Source of the DNA: Hymenobacter mucosus
GTDB taxonomy: Bacteria; Bacteroidota; Bacteroidia; Cytophagales; Hymenobacteraceae
NCBI RefSeq assembly: GCF_900188255.1
Contig: NZ_FZNS01000003.1
Span: 124,001 to 188,000 of the forward strand
Reading direction: 5' to 3'
Length of the DNA stretch: 64,000 nucleotides
A program made the translations under genes and the position numbers. Below, one piece after another: positions 1-7,471 of the stretch. The notes beneath the pieces were generated by a model. The model saw only the letters and a list, made by a program, of their open reading frames with translations. It ran no database searches and was not told the DNA's origin. Each line of letters opens with the position of its first letter. The stretch's first letter is position 1.

Positions 1-545
1 GGTCCCAGCACCTCGGCCAGTTGCTCCAGGGTTTTTACAATGCGGTGGGGCGACTCGTAGAAAATCATGGTGCGGGTTTCCGCCGCCAGTTCTTTCAGGC
101 GCGTTTGGCGGCCCTTCTTCACCGGCAGAAACCCCTCAAACGTAAACCGCTCGGCCCCGAAGCCCGACTTCAGCAAGGCCGGAACCAGGGCCGTGGCCCC
201 CGGTAGGCATTCTACCTTTAGGCCCCGGGCCAGGCATTCGCGCACCAGTAGAAAGCCTGGGTCCGAAATGCCTGGCGTACCAGCATCCGATACCAAGGCC
301 ATGGTTTCACCTTTCTCCAAGCGCTCCAAGAGGCGCTGCACTTGCTGGTGCTCGTTGTGGAGGTGGTAGCTGAGCATGGGCTTCTTGATATTCAGATGCT
401 GCAAAAGGCGCCCACTGGTGCGGGTGTCTTCGGCTAGCACCGTGTCTACCTCGCCCAGCACCCGAATGGCGCGCAGGGTAATATCCTCCAGGTTGCCGAT
501 GGGCGTGGGCACGAGGTATAGCAGCGTAGGAGCAACAGTTGTCAT
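1..545 (-). CDS. rsmI: 16S rRNA (cytidine1402-2'-O)-methyltransferase RsmI, 3' end cut off
   Basis: SAM-dependent methyltransferase of the tetrapyrrole-methylase fold that 2'-O-methylates C1402 in the decoding centre of 16S rRNA. The N-terminus carries the family signature LVPTPIGNLEDITLRA, followed by EDTRTSGRLLQH, then SDAGTPGISDPG and a LPGATALVPAL stretch, all in the expected order. About 181 residues are visible; the C-terminus lies beyond the left edge of the window. The ATG at 545 sits seven bases after a TACCTTTG promoter element, so the message probably begins at or next to the start codon. The identification is firm. Confidence 0.93.
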   Translation of the reverse strand, partial: MTTVAPTLLYLVPTPIGNLEDITLRAIRVLGEVDTVLAEDTRTSGRLLQHLNIKKPMLSYHLHNEHQQVQRLLERLEKGETMALVSDAGTPGISDPGFLLVRECLARGLKVECLPGATALVPALLKSGFGAERFTFEGFLPVKKGRQTRLKELAAETRTMIFYESPHRIVKTLEQLAEVLG

Positions 546-551
546 AGGCAA

Positions 552-559
552 CAAAGGTA
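552..559 (-). promoter_or_regulatory. Bacteroidota -7 element (TACCTTTG) of rsmI
   Basis: TACCTTTG matches the Bacteroidota -7 consensus TAnnTTTG exactly. Its last G is seven bases from the ATG, so transcription should start at about the A of the start codon (leaderless or nearly so). I see no TTTG -33 box. Confidence 0.6.
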
Positions 560-590
560 ACGCGCTTTGGCCCTCCTGGTTTGGCTGAGT

Positions 591-851
591 CTACGCCTCC
601 ACTACTGCCCCGTCGTACTCAGCGGCGAGTTGGTCGATGGCGGCGGCCAGCTGCCGGTCTTTGTCCGTCACTACGTAGCCAGCAGAGTGGGTGCGCAGGC
701 GGAAGCTCACCACGTTGTACTCATTGCTCCACCACGGATGATGGTCTTGGTACTCCGCTTCCTCCGCTACATCAGACATAAAGCTGAAGGCCACTCTAAA
801 ATCCTTGAAGCGGAAGCTGCGAGTCAGCGCGTTGTCGTGTTCGGGCCACAT
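591..851 (-). CDS. 4a-hydroxytetrahydrobiopterin dehydratase (PCD/DCoH family)
   Basis: Small (86 residues) pterin-4a-carbinolamine dehydratase, which dehydrates 4a-hydroxy-tetrahydropterin so that the cofactor of aromatic amino-acid hydroxylases can be recycled. The signature is clear: an F-x-F-x-D-F start region, the catalytic HHP in EYQDHHPWWSNEYNVV, then RLRTHSAGYVVTDKD and an ILA-type helix (QLAAAIDQLA). Length agrees with the family. The ATG at 851 is preferred to a TTG two codons upstream, because family members begin only a few residues before the first conserved Phe. It stands alone between rsmI and the NADAR gene. No phenylalanine hydroxylase is in the window. Confidence 0.9.
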   Translation of the reverse strand: MWPEHDNALTRSFRFKDFRVAFSFMSDVAEEAEYQDHHPWWSNEYNVVSFRLRTHSAGYVVTDKDRQLAAAIDQLAAEYDGAVVEA

Positions 852-966
852 AAGCAAGTAGGTAAAAGGGCGAAAAGCAAATAGACTATTTTGGGTGAGC
901 TACTACTGGCCGTAAAATAGCCGATGCTCATAGTAGGCCAATTACGTTGTCGGCTCTGTGTGCTGC

Positions 967-1023
967 TTACCTTAACCGCTCGCGCACCTCCATCAGTGCG
1001 AAGCCTAGTAAGTTAAGCCCAGG
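967..1023 (-). other. Orphaned in-frame C-terminal tail of the NADAR gene
   Basis: Directly after the TAG stop of the NADAR gene and in the same frame, 18 more codons read PGLNLLGFALMEVRERLR and end in TAA. That is the conserved C-terminal motif of NADAR proteins. Relatives have a Trp (TGG) where this gene has TAG, so a single G-to-A change would explain the split. Confidence 0.7.
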
Positions 1024-1533
1024 CTACTTGGCCGGAGTGCTGGCGTTGGGGTGGTCTGGTGCCAAGCCGCTGCCCCAGATAACATCAACTGGGCTAGCTT
1101 CTACCAATACCCGTGTGCCGCTGGCCCGCAAGTATTCTTGGAGAAGATGCTGCTGACTAAATTTAGCCTCATTGCCTCTGACCACAGTAGCAAAACGCAC
1201 TGTTTCCCAGCGTGCTTCATCGAAGTTCCGCACTAGGCGACCCAACTTTTTCGCCTGATTTGGGTGAGTGGAGGCCAAAATAGCAGCGCGAGTAGCTTCG
1301 TCACCAAAAAACCGAGCTTTCTCGGCCATCATGTACTGCTCGGTAGTTGCGTACGAGATTCCGTCGAGGGCAAAGGGCGCAGGGTACCATTGGCTGAAAA
1401 CTTCCCTACCTACCGGCCGGCCTGGCTGAGCAGTATGGCCCCAGAAAAATAAGTATTTGGGTGCTGCGCCGGTGTCAAGATACTGGCGAAGCGCTTCCAC
1501 TGAGCGGATTGGAGGTAGTGGGATGCTAGACAT
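1024..1533 (-). CDS. NADAR family protein (YbiA-like), interrupted before its conserved C-terminus
   Basis: NADAR (DUF1768) proteins related to E. coli YbiA are N-glycosidases that act on damaged early riboflavin intermediates or on related ADP-ribosyl compounds. Visible family motifs are YLFFWGH near the N-terminus, FSQWYPAPF, the EQYMMAEKA helix with its Glu residues, and DVIWGSGLAPDHP with the conserved Asp and Trp. The frame then stops at TAG after 169 residues, although the missing conserved tail continues in frame for 18 codons (967-1023). The gene is therefore a recent pseudogene, a tolerated truncation or a sequencing error. Start: ATG at 1533, a good N-terminal fit. Confidence 0.8.
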   Translation of the reverse strand: MSSIPLPPIRSVEALRQYLDTGAAPKYLFFWGHTAQPGRPVGREVFSQWYPAPFALDGISYATTEQYMMAEKARFFGDEATRAAILASTHPNQAKKLGRLVRNFDEARWETVRFATVVRGNEAKFSQQHLLQEYLRASGTRVLVEASPVDVIWGSGLAPDHPNASTPAK

Positions 1534-1649
1534 GGCCGAGGCAGGGCGGCAATTTTACACGTGCGCTTGCCTACCCCAAACCTAAACCCAAATCCGTAAA
1601 CCGGAGTACAACCCTTACACTCTCTTCCAACCAGAAACCGACAATTCCC

Positions 1650-2150
1650 ATGGCAACTGACCCTCATAACCGCCCCGTGCGCGTCATCAATGATGACACG
1701 ACGGACGAAGAACTGGCCGCTGGACATATCATTCCGGGTGCTGATCCACCCAAGAACGAAGCTGCCCGTGGTGGCTTTGGCAACCGCGAAGGAAAAGAAG
1801 GCTACGGTACTGACAGTGGCGTTGGAATGACGGCCACCTCGATGAACCGCGACGCCGACCGTATTGAGCCGCCTCAAGATAACATGCGCAATAGCGCCGA
1901 GGGACGCCCGGACCGCGAAAACCAAGACCTGCCCGACGACCAGGACCCCGAACTGGAAACGCGCCGCCCCGTGGATGAGCTGGATGCTGATGATGCCCGC
2001 TCCGGCCGCGACGAAATGGAAGACCCCGACTCTCGCGTGGGTATGGACCAGATGGAAACCATCCAGCCCAACAACGACGAACTAGCCCGCCAGGGCACTA
2101 ATGCCGACCTGACTGACCCCAACGCCGACGAAAGCGGCATCCAGATATAG
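1650..2150 (+). CDS. Acidic, intrinsically disordered hypothetical protein
   Basis: No recognised enzyme family. The 166 residues are extremely hydrophilic and rich in Asp, Glu, Asn, Pro and Arg. There is no signal peptide, membrane segment, cysteine or hydrophobic core. Motif-like stretches include GGFGNREGKEGYGTDSGVG and repeated short acidic blocks (DDQDPELE, DELDADDARSGRDEMED). GC-rich third positions and a frame that stays open over its full length support real coding. The composition resembles desiccation or osmotic-stress hydrophilins, but that is inference. It is followed by two smaller disordered proteins on the same strand. Confidence 0.7.
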   Translation: MATDPHNRPVRVINDDTTDEELAAGHIIPGADPPKNEAARGGFGNREGKEGYGTDSGVGMTATSMNRDADRIEPPQDNMRNSAEGRPDRENQDLPDDQDPELETRRPVDELDADDARSGRDEMEDPDSRVGMDQMETIQPNNDELARQGTNADLTDPNADESGIQI

Positions 2151-2221
2151 CTGCTAGGGTTCTTAGCCAGCCGTTCTGCCCTGCACTCTTACCGAAAACA
2201 AACGCTTAACCCCTTACTGCC

Positions 2222-2437
2222 ATGCCGTACAAAAGCAATAATACCAACCAGCAGTCCAAGGAAAACCACGGTAGCCCCACCCAATCGGAGCAGCCGAAAG
2301 CTGCGGGCAACATGCCCGTAAACGACCTAGACCCGCAAACGGAGGACCGCTTAGAACAAGAAGCGCTAGACGCTGGCCTGCGCCATCCTAACCGTAATCT
2401 CGATAAGCCGGACCTCGACAAGCCCGCTTATAGCTAA
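2222..2437 (+). CDS. Small disordered protein, paralogue of the next gene
   Basis: This 71-residue hydrophilic protein begins MPYKSNNTNQQSKENHGSPT and ends HPNRNLDKPDLDKPAYS. It aligns along its whole length with the 70-residue product at 2522-2734. Shared positions are QS near residue 11, GSP near 18, Q-x-KA, VN, E-x-x-L, DA, HPNR and a final YS. No fold or enzyme motif is seen. The two look like a tandem duplication of a family I cannot name. The start is ATG at 2222, the only reasonable one. Confidence 0.65.
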   Translation: MPYKSNNTNQQSKENHGSPTQSEQPKAAGNMPVNDLDPQTEDRLEQEALDAGLRHPNRNLDKPDLDKPAYS

Positions 2438-2521
2438 TAAGTAGCATAAGGCTTAGCTGATTGACCAGGGCATGGATTCTGGTGAAGTGGCGGCCATTTC
2501 CCACCCTTACCTCCAAGAATC

Positions 2522-2734
2522 ATGGCTAAAGAAGGAAATCAAATCAGCTCGCAGTCGGCTAAGCATCAAGGCTCACCGTCTTCTGGCGGGCAGTCGAAAG
2601 CTGAGTCGCTGTCCGTGAATGAGCGTAGCGAATCGGAAGAGCAGAAGCTGCAAGACGATGCCGCAGACGCACCGCAAACGCACCCCAACCGGGGCGGTAG
2701 CAAATCAGACTCTGGAAAAGGAAGCTATAGCTAG
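2522..2734 (+). CDS. Small disordered protein, paralogue of the preceding gene
   Basis: A 70-residue hydrophilic protein rich in Ser, Gln, Lys and Glu, starting MAKEGNQISSQSAKHQGSPS and ending HPNRGGSKSDSGKGSYS. Together with its neighbour 85 bases upstream it defines a small family with conserved GSP, VN, HPNR and terminal YS positions. No signal peptide or hydrophobic stretch is present, so it is probably a soluble cytoplasmic protein. A strong intrinsic terminator follows at once, so this gene likely ends a unit that could include the two disordered-protein genes upstream. Function unknown. Confidence 0.65.
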   Translation: MAKEGNQISSQSAKHQGSPSSGGQSKAESLSVNERSESEEQKLQDDAADAPQTHPNRGGSKSDSGKGSYS

Positions 2735-2750
2735 TCGTCCTTGTCCGTAT

Positions 2751-2784
2751 AAAAAAGCACCGGCCACCGTCGGTGCTTTTTTGT
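2751..2784 (+). terminator. Intrinsic terminator after the small disordered-protein gene
   Basis: Perfect 12-bp stem AAAAAAGCACCG / CGGTGCTTTTTT with an 8-base loop, ending in a T run. The A run on the left side could let it work in both directions. Confidence 0.8.
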
Positions 2785-2818
2785 TGATTTATCCGCCGAA
2801 TAACCTGCTCCCTACGCC

Positions 2819-3520
2819 ATGGCTCGCTACGTTACTACCGACCTGCACGGTTGTCTCCACTCGTTTCGGCACTTAGTCGAAGAAAAGCTGAAACTGCGCC
2901 CCCAAGACCAGCTTTATGTGCTTGGCGACTACGTAAACAAAGGCCCCGACAGTTGCGGTGTACTCGACTACCTGATGCAGCTGCCTGAGCGCGGCTACCA
3001 GGTAGTGTGTCTGCGCGGCAACCACGACCAAGAACTGCTTGATGCGGCTCATGGGCACCAGCATCTGCTGTGGGCTTCCGCCCACGACCGACAGCTTACG
3101 CTCGACAGTTTTGGGGTAGCGGCGGCGGAGGCTATTCCGGAATCCTACTTGCGCTGGCTTAATAATCTGCCCTATCAGTACGAACTGCCAGATTTTGTTT
3201 TGGTGCATGCGGGCTTCAACTTCCGCTTACCGCCCGCAGAAATGCGCCAGGACTGGCATACTATGCTCAATACCAAACAGTTTGTGTTTGATGCTTCTCG
3301 CCTAGGTGGCAAGCGCCTACTGCACGGGCACGTGCCCAGCCCCACCGCTAGTGTACAGCAGCAGGTAAAGCACCAGGCCCAGGCCATTGGTTTGGATACG
3401 GGCTGCGTGTACCGCCACAACGAAGAACTACGGCACCTAGCAGCGCTAGAACTCGACGCGTTTCACCTGACGCTACAGCCCAACATAGAACCAGAGTACC
3501 CCATTGCTCACCGCGGGTAG
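2819..3520 (+). CDS. Serine/threonine-type metallophosphatase (calcineurin-like)
   Basis: A 233-residue cytoplasmic phosphatase of the PPP-like bacterial metallophosphoesterase group (PrpE/ApaH relatives). The two-metal site is complete: D-x-H-G (TTDLHGCL) near residue 8, GDYVNKGPDS near 37 (the usual GDxxDRG with Asn-Lys in place of Asp-Arg), RGNHDQE near 65, VHAGFNF near 129 and a late HGH (LLHGHVP). No signal peptide or membrane segment. The substrate cannot be told from sequence: phosphoproteins or dinucleoside polyphosphates are both known in this group. It has its own unit between two terminator or convergent boundaries and faces the TPR gene. Confidence 0.85.
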   Translation: MARYVTTDLHGCLHSFRHLVEEKLKLRPQDQLYVLGDYVNKGPDSCGVLDYLMQLPERGYQVVCLRGNHDQELLDAAHGHQHLLWASAHDRQLTLDSFGVAAAEAIPESYLRWLNNLPYQYELPDFVLVHAGFNFRLPPAEMRQDWHTMLNTKQFVFDASRLGGKRLLHGHVPSPTASVQQQVKHQAQAIGLDTGCVYRHNEELRHLAALELDAFHLTLQPNIEPEYPIAHRG

Positions 3521-3526
3521 CTGTAC

Positions 3527-4321
3527 CTAATTGGTTAATGCGTCGGTTTGTAGGATGCGGCGGGCGGCTTGCTGGTACGGGTTGGTGGCTTCGGCGGCTA
3601 CGGTTTCTAGGGTAGTGCGGGCCAGCTCTGGCTGCTGGGTGCGCCAGTAGGCCATACCTAAGTGGTAGCGCGCCTTGGCGGCCAAGCCCGAATTGGGCTG
3701 CTGAGCCACGCGCCGGAGAAGGGCCTGGGCTTCTTCGTGCCGTTCGGCATCCTGCTGGCTTAGCAAAAAGATGCCACTGTAGTACAGCAACGTATCCTGA
3801 CCTAGGGCACTGTTGGGTACGCGTTGTAACGAGTTGAGAGCCTGTGGGTAATGTCCTTCGCGGTAGTATTGCATGGCCTCTACCAGCAGCGGACGGTTAG
3901 AGCCTAGCGCCGTTTGGGGTAAGCCAGCATCGGGCACGTAGTAATTGGTCCAGTCGGTGGCTTGCGAAGAGGAAGGACGCAGCACCAGCCACACTACTAC
4001 CAGTACGCCCGCAGCAATAGTCGCTACCAACCCCCACCGAACCTGCTTGCGTCGCTCCTGCTGCTCCATGCGCTGCAATGCTCGGTGGCGCTGGTCGAGG
4101 CGGCGGTCAATAGCTTCTAGGCGCATGCGCAGCGTCTCATGCCCGGCTACCCAACGGAGGTCGGCGGTAAGCTGCTGGTAGGTTTGGTAGGCGTGGTTGA
4201 GAGCCGCATCCTGCTCTAGGCGCCGTTCAAAATCTTCCTGCTCAGCAACGGTCATCTGCCCATCCGAAAAGCGTTCTAGCTCTTCCAAGTAGGGGTGCAA
4301 GTCGGGGGCGGGCGGCATCAT
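3527..4321 (-). CDS. Membrane-anchored TPR protein, probable partner of the upstream sigma factor
   Basis: The 264 residues comprise an N-terminal cytoplasmic region of about 95 residues containing SDGQMTVAEQEDFERRL, typical of Bacteroidota anti-sigma proteins; one membrane helix at about 97-116 (WGLVATIAAGVLVVVWLVL); and a periplasmic part with tetratricopeptide-like repeats (EAMQYYREGHYPQALNSLQ, AKARYHLGMAYWRTQQPEL). It starts 100 bases after the sigma-like gene on the same strand, a layout typical of sigma/anti-sigma pairs. I infer that it senses envelope state and holds the sigma factor; no direct evidence is available from sequence. Confidence 0.7.
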   Translation of the reverse strand: MMPPAPDLHPYLEELERFSDGQMTVAEQEDFERRLEQDAALNHAYQTYQQLTADLRWVAGHETLRMRLEAIDRRLDQRHRALQRMEQQERRKQVRWGLVATIAAGVLVVVWLVLRPSSSQATDWTNYYVPDAGLPQTALGSNRPLLVEAMQYYREGHYPQALNSLQRVPNSALGQDTLLYYSGIFLLSQQDAERHEEAQALLRRVAQQPNSGLAAKARYHLGMAYWRTQQPELARTTLETVAAEATNPYQQAARRILQTDALTN

Positions 4322-4421
4322 GGGAGGAACCAGAGAAAAAGCGAAGAAGGCCTAAGCAGGACCAGCGTAAATTGATATAAATGCGGGACGAAGCTACGTA
4401 GAAGCAGTTAGCCAGCGGCTA

Positions 4422-4931
4422 CTACCCAGCCGCTTCGGCGCGGCGGCGCAACTCGTAGAGACTCCGAACACAACCGGCCTTTTGCATGCGGGCTACGTTA
4501 GCATTGGCGAAGCCCATCTTGCCAGCTACCTTCTCGAAGTTGTAACCACGGAAGTAAAAGTACACCAGCACTTTCTGGCAGTCGGCGGAAAGCTGCCGAA
4601 ACAAGCCCAGCAAATGCTGACGGCGCCCCGCCTCGGCTACGGGTAGCACCATAGCCGCCTGTCCTGCTCGTAGCCGCTCGTCGGCCATACCATATACAAA
4701 GGCCCGTAAATCGGGCGGGAGCTTGGTAAGGCGGCCATCCGACACTTGGTCGTAGAAGTCTACCAGCACAGCCCGCAGCAGTTCGTGGGCCTGCGCAAGC
4801 TCTAGGGTATGCTGGCGGCGCACCCAACGCGCAAATAAGTCGCGGTTCTCCTCATAGAACTTCATCAGGAAGGACTGGTTACCGACTCGGAGACTAGTTA
4901 AAACTTCGGCGAGCTGCTGGGGCGTATTCAT
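4422..4931 (-). CDS. ECF-type RNA polymerase sigma factor (divergent)
   Basis: The 169 residues resemble sigma-70 regions 2 and 4. The region-2-like segment has SFLMKFYEENRDLFARWVRR and later LRAVLVDFYDQV. The region-4-like segment has LFRQLSADCQKVLVYFYF, then the helix-turn-helix NFEKVAGKMGFANANVARMQK. Start ATG 4931 is chosen over an upstream ATG at 4988 because a promoter-like TATCTTGC lies directly before it and the extra 19 residues match nothing in the family. Followed 100 bases later by its probable membrane-bound regulator. The sequence is divergent, so confidence is moderate. Confidence 0.7.
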   Translation of the reverse strand: MNTPQQLAEVLTSLRVGNQSFLMKFYEENRDLFARWVRRQHTLELAQAHELLRAVLVDFYDQVSDGRLTKLPPDLRAFVYGMADERLRAGQAAMVLPVAEAGRRQHLLGLFRQLSADCQKVLVYFYFRGYNFEKVAGKMGFANANVARMQKAGCVRSLYELRRRAEAAG

Positions 4932-5184
4932 ACGGGCAAGATACGAGGGAACCGGCTGAACGACCATCGATTTAGAGCAAACGCTCATCTTTCTACCTGC
5001 CTATCAGAACGGAATAGTCCGATAACTTTCGTGCTGACTGGGTGCCACTGCCGTTTTGTACCGCAAGTCAGGCATCTTGCGGGCAGCTTTCTGCTAGTGC
5101 GCCCCGGCGGCGGCACACCAGGACTATCAGCTTGCATCTTTACTCGGCCCAAAGCAGTTCCTGAGTACTAGTCATAATAAAAAA
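4932..5184. other. Intergenic region between the sigma gene and the GH64 terminator
   Basis: About 250 bases with no convincing reading frame on either strand. It should hold the promoter of the sigma/TPR unit. A TATCTTGC close to the sigma start is the only promoter-like element I see. Confidence 0.4.
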
Positions 5185-5213
5185 GCAGGCTACCCAACCC
5201 GTGGGTAGCCTGC
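5185..5213 (-). terminator. Intrinsic terminator of the GH64-like gene
   Basis: Perfect 12-bp stem GCAGGCTACCCA / TGGGTAGCCTGC with loop ACCCG. On the minus strand it is followed by a T-rich run (TTTTTTATTATG), the correct orientation for the gene ending at 5234. Confidence 0.88.
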
Positions 5214-5233
5214 TGTAGGGCAGCTAAGTTGTT

Positions 5234-7471
5234 TTATTTAGTGAAGCGCCGGGTAATAGTTTGTTGATCTTTCGTGTTGACTTCCAGCAGGTACATGCCC
5301 TGGGGCAGAGTAGTAGCCTCCGCCGTGCCACGGTCGAAAGCGCCGCTGCTGATGGTGCGGCCGCGCATGTCGAGGATGCGGTACCGGCTGCCTATTAAGT
5401 TGAGCTGGCTACCTGCCAAGTGTACCTGATCAACCACAGGATTGGGGTAGAGCAAAGCGTCATTGGCCGTAAGCTTGGCGGGCGCCGATGCGGCCAGGGT
5501 GGTGCGGGCGGCAGTGGCTACCTTCGTGATGCGCACCCAATTGATGTTCCAGCCGCCCGTTTGGGCATACACGCCAAAGTTGTACGTACCCGCGTTAACG
5601 GTCACGGTTCTGGAAACCGTGGTCCAGGTTTGCCAGCCGCCGGTAGCAGGAATGGTTGTGCTGCCCAACTGAATGGCCCCTGCATTCAAGTCTGATGATA
5701 CTGTACCGCCCGAGGGGCTGGCCACGCGGTACTCGATGGTGTAGGAACCGGTAGTAGGGAAGTTGATGCCGTTGAATACCAAGTAGTCGCCGGCGTCTAC
5801 GTAGCCCATATCCTGGCCACCGCCGGTATCGGAGGTGGTTTCTACCGTCATGCCGCTGTTTACGTTAGCATTTTCAGCTTGCAACAGCACGCTAAAGGCG
5901 GCCGCGGCAGTGCGCACGCGCAGGGAGGTAGCCTTGTCGTTCCAGTTGCTGGTGCCCAACGCATTGTTTACAAGGCAAGCGTTGCCGGCACTCCCTATTG
6001 TGAGCGAGGCGCCGCTGAAGTTATCGTTTTCATAGAGCACCACTTCATAGCCACTGTTTACTCGCAGCGAGGAAACATCATTGTCGAGAATACCGCGGCT
6101 TTGCAGGGAGGCCAGGGTATAGTCGCCGGTGGGTAAGGCCACAGCGGTGCCGGTGTAGTTGCAGTCCTTATACAGTGTAGCCACGGCGGAAGCGGCTGGG
6201 GGCGTGGTGCCCGCATAGCCGCCGAAGGTAGCCACCACCTTGGTTGGCTGGGGCGTGTGCAGCGTGGCCGACTGGTCGTTCACGTCGTCGTAGGCGAAGC
6301 CGTAGCTGAGGTTGTCTACGCTGATGCCGGGTAAGTGCCAGAAGCGTGCGTAGTAGTTGGCGGGTGCCGCTTGGTAGTACCGGGTGGCGTCGTACCAGTT
6401 TTGCTGGCCAGGATTGGCAGTAGTCACGTCCACCACGTGGCGGTTGATGGCGGCGGTCATTTGGGCCTGCACCACTAAGTCGCAGTCACCGTCGCCCACA
6501 CGGTTGTCGAGCAGGCCCTTGCCTTCAAAGGCCATTTGCGTGGTAGGGCGGCCGTTGATGATGCCCGTGCGGCCAGCAAAAGCACCCGATTGGCCCACCA
6601 CCGTTAGCCGGTCGTTGGCATCTACGCGGCCCTTAAATACGCCCGCGTTGCCGGCGTAGAAGATGAGGTCCGTGGTCTTGTACTTGTTCCAAATGGCGTC
6701 GATGTAGCTCTTGAAGTAGTTGCCGTATGGGCCGGGCGTGGTACCGTTGGTGCCATCGGCAAAGGCAGCTGTTTTGGAGGGGAACGTGATTTCGCCCGTG
6801 CTGCTGTTTACCGTGCCCTGAAACTCAGTGGGTACGTTAGCTTTGTAAGCGGCCACAATGTCGGCGTGGTTTTTCAGTTCGCCGGTGCGTTTCTGGTAGC
6901 CATTGCCGAATAGCTCCAGGCCCATGGGGTACTTGTAAGAGTCGACGCGGGTAGTGTTGCCGTAGAAGCCGGTGGCGTTGTTGGTCAGCTCCACAAATTC
7001 GTAGAGGATGCCGCGGTTCGGGTCGTTGGGATTCTGAGCGTTGGGTGCCGCGTAGCCTGAGGGCGAGCCAGATGCGCCAAAGAAGTAGAAGTACAACTGC
7101 TGGCCCTGAGAGATGAACACCCGGCACCCCGCAATGTAGGGCAGGGTAAACGTCTTGTTCGGAATGTCGCTCAGGCGGGTAAAGCAGGCCGCATAGCGCG
7201 AGTTGGCCCCGGGTCCGGTGTTGCCGTTATACGTGGGCCCCAGCACCGTGTTGTACGACGAAGACATGGGCGTAACGGCTCCGGTTTGGGCGTTAATCCA
7301 CACGTGGTTGCCAGTGGGGTCAATACCCACAATAGCCACAAAGAGTGTGTTATCGGCGTAGGGCGAGTTGTTGGCAATGGTGAACGGAATACTGCCCTGA
7401 GCCCAACTGCTTAAGGGCAGTAGCACTCCAACTAACAGCGCAAGCAGTGAAAGAAGAGTAGGTTTTTTCAT
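5234..7471 (-). CDS. Secreted beta-1,3-glucanase-like protein (GH64) with crystallin, CBM6 and T9SS sorting domains
   Basis: A 745-residue secreted protein. The signal peptide is MKKPTLLSLLALLVGVLLPL up to about residue 24. Residues ~25-410 resemble glycoside hydrolase family 64 (PFTIANNSPYADNTLFVAIVG, DSYKYPMGLELFG, KSYIDAIWNKY), which cleaves beta-1,3-glucan. Residues ~430-525 look like a beta/gamma-crystallin pair (VATLYKDCNYTG, VVLYENDNFSGASL). Residues ~535-665 are a CBM6-like carbohydrate-binding module (LQAENANVNSGM, GYVDAGDYLVFNG, WNINWVRI). The last ~70 residues are a type A T9SS sorting domain (LYPNPVVDQVHL ... ITRRFTK). Start ATG 7471 is chosen because it begins the signal peptide; an ATG 17 codons upstream does not. 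Its terminator follows directly. Confidence 0.82.
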   Translation of the reverse strand: MKKPTLLSLLALLVGVLLPLSSWAQGSIPFTIANNSPYADNTLFVAIVGIDPTGNHVWINAQTGAVTPMSSSYNTVLGPTYNGNTGPGANSRYAACFTRLSDIPNKTFTLPYIAGCRVFISQGQQLYFYFFGASGSPSGYAAPNAQNPNDPNRGILYEFVELTNNATGFYGNTTRVDSYKYPMGLELFGNGYQKRTGELKNHADIVAAYKANVPTEFQGTVNSSTGEITFPSKTAAFADGTNGTTPGPYGNYFKSYIDAIWNKYKTTDLIFYAGNAGVFKGRVDANDRLTVVGQSGAFAGRTGIINGRPTTQMAFEGKGLLDNRVGDGDCDLVVQAQMTAAINRHVVDVTTANPGQQNWYDATRYYQAAPANYYARFWHLPGISVDNLSYGFAYDDVNDQSATLHTPQPTKVVATFGGYAGTTPPAASAVATLYKDCNYTGTAVALPTGDYTLASLQSRGILDNDVSSLRVNSGYEVVLYENDNFSGASLTIGSAGNACLVNNALGTSNWNDKATSLRVRTAAAAFSVLLQAENANVNSGMTVETTSDTGGGQDMGYVDAGDYLVFNGINFPTTGSYTIEYRVASPSGGTVSSDLNAGAIQLGSTTIPATGGWQTWTTVSRTVTVNAGTYNFGVYAQTGGWNINWVRITKVATAARTTLAASAPAKLTANDALLYPNPVVDQVHLAGSQLNLIGSRYRILDMRGRTISSGAFDRGTAEATTLPQGMYLLEVNTKDQQTITRRFTK

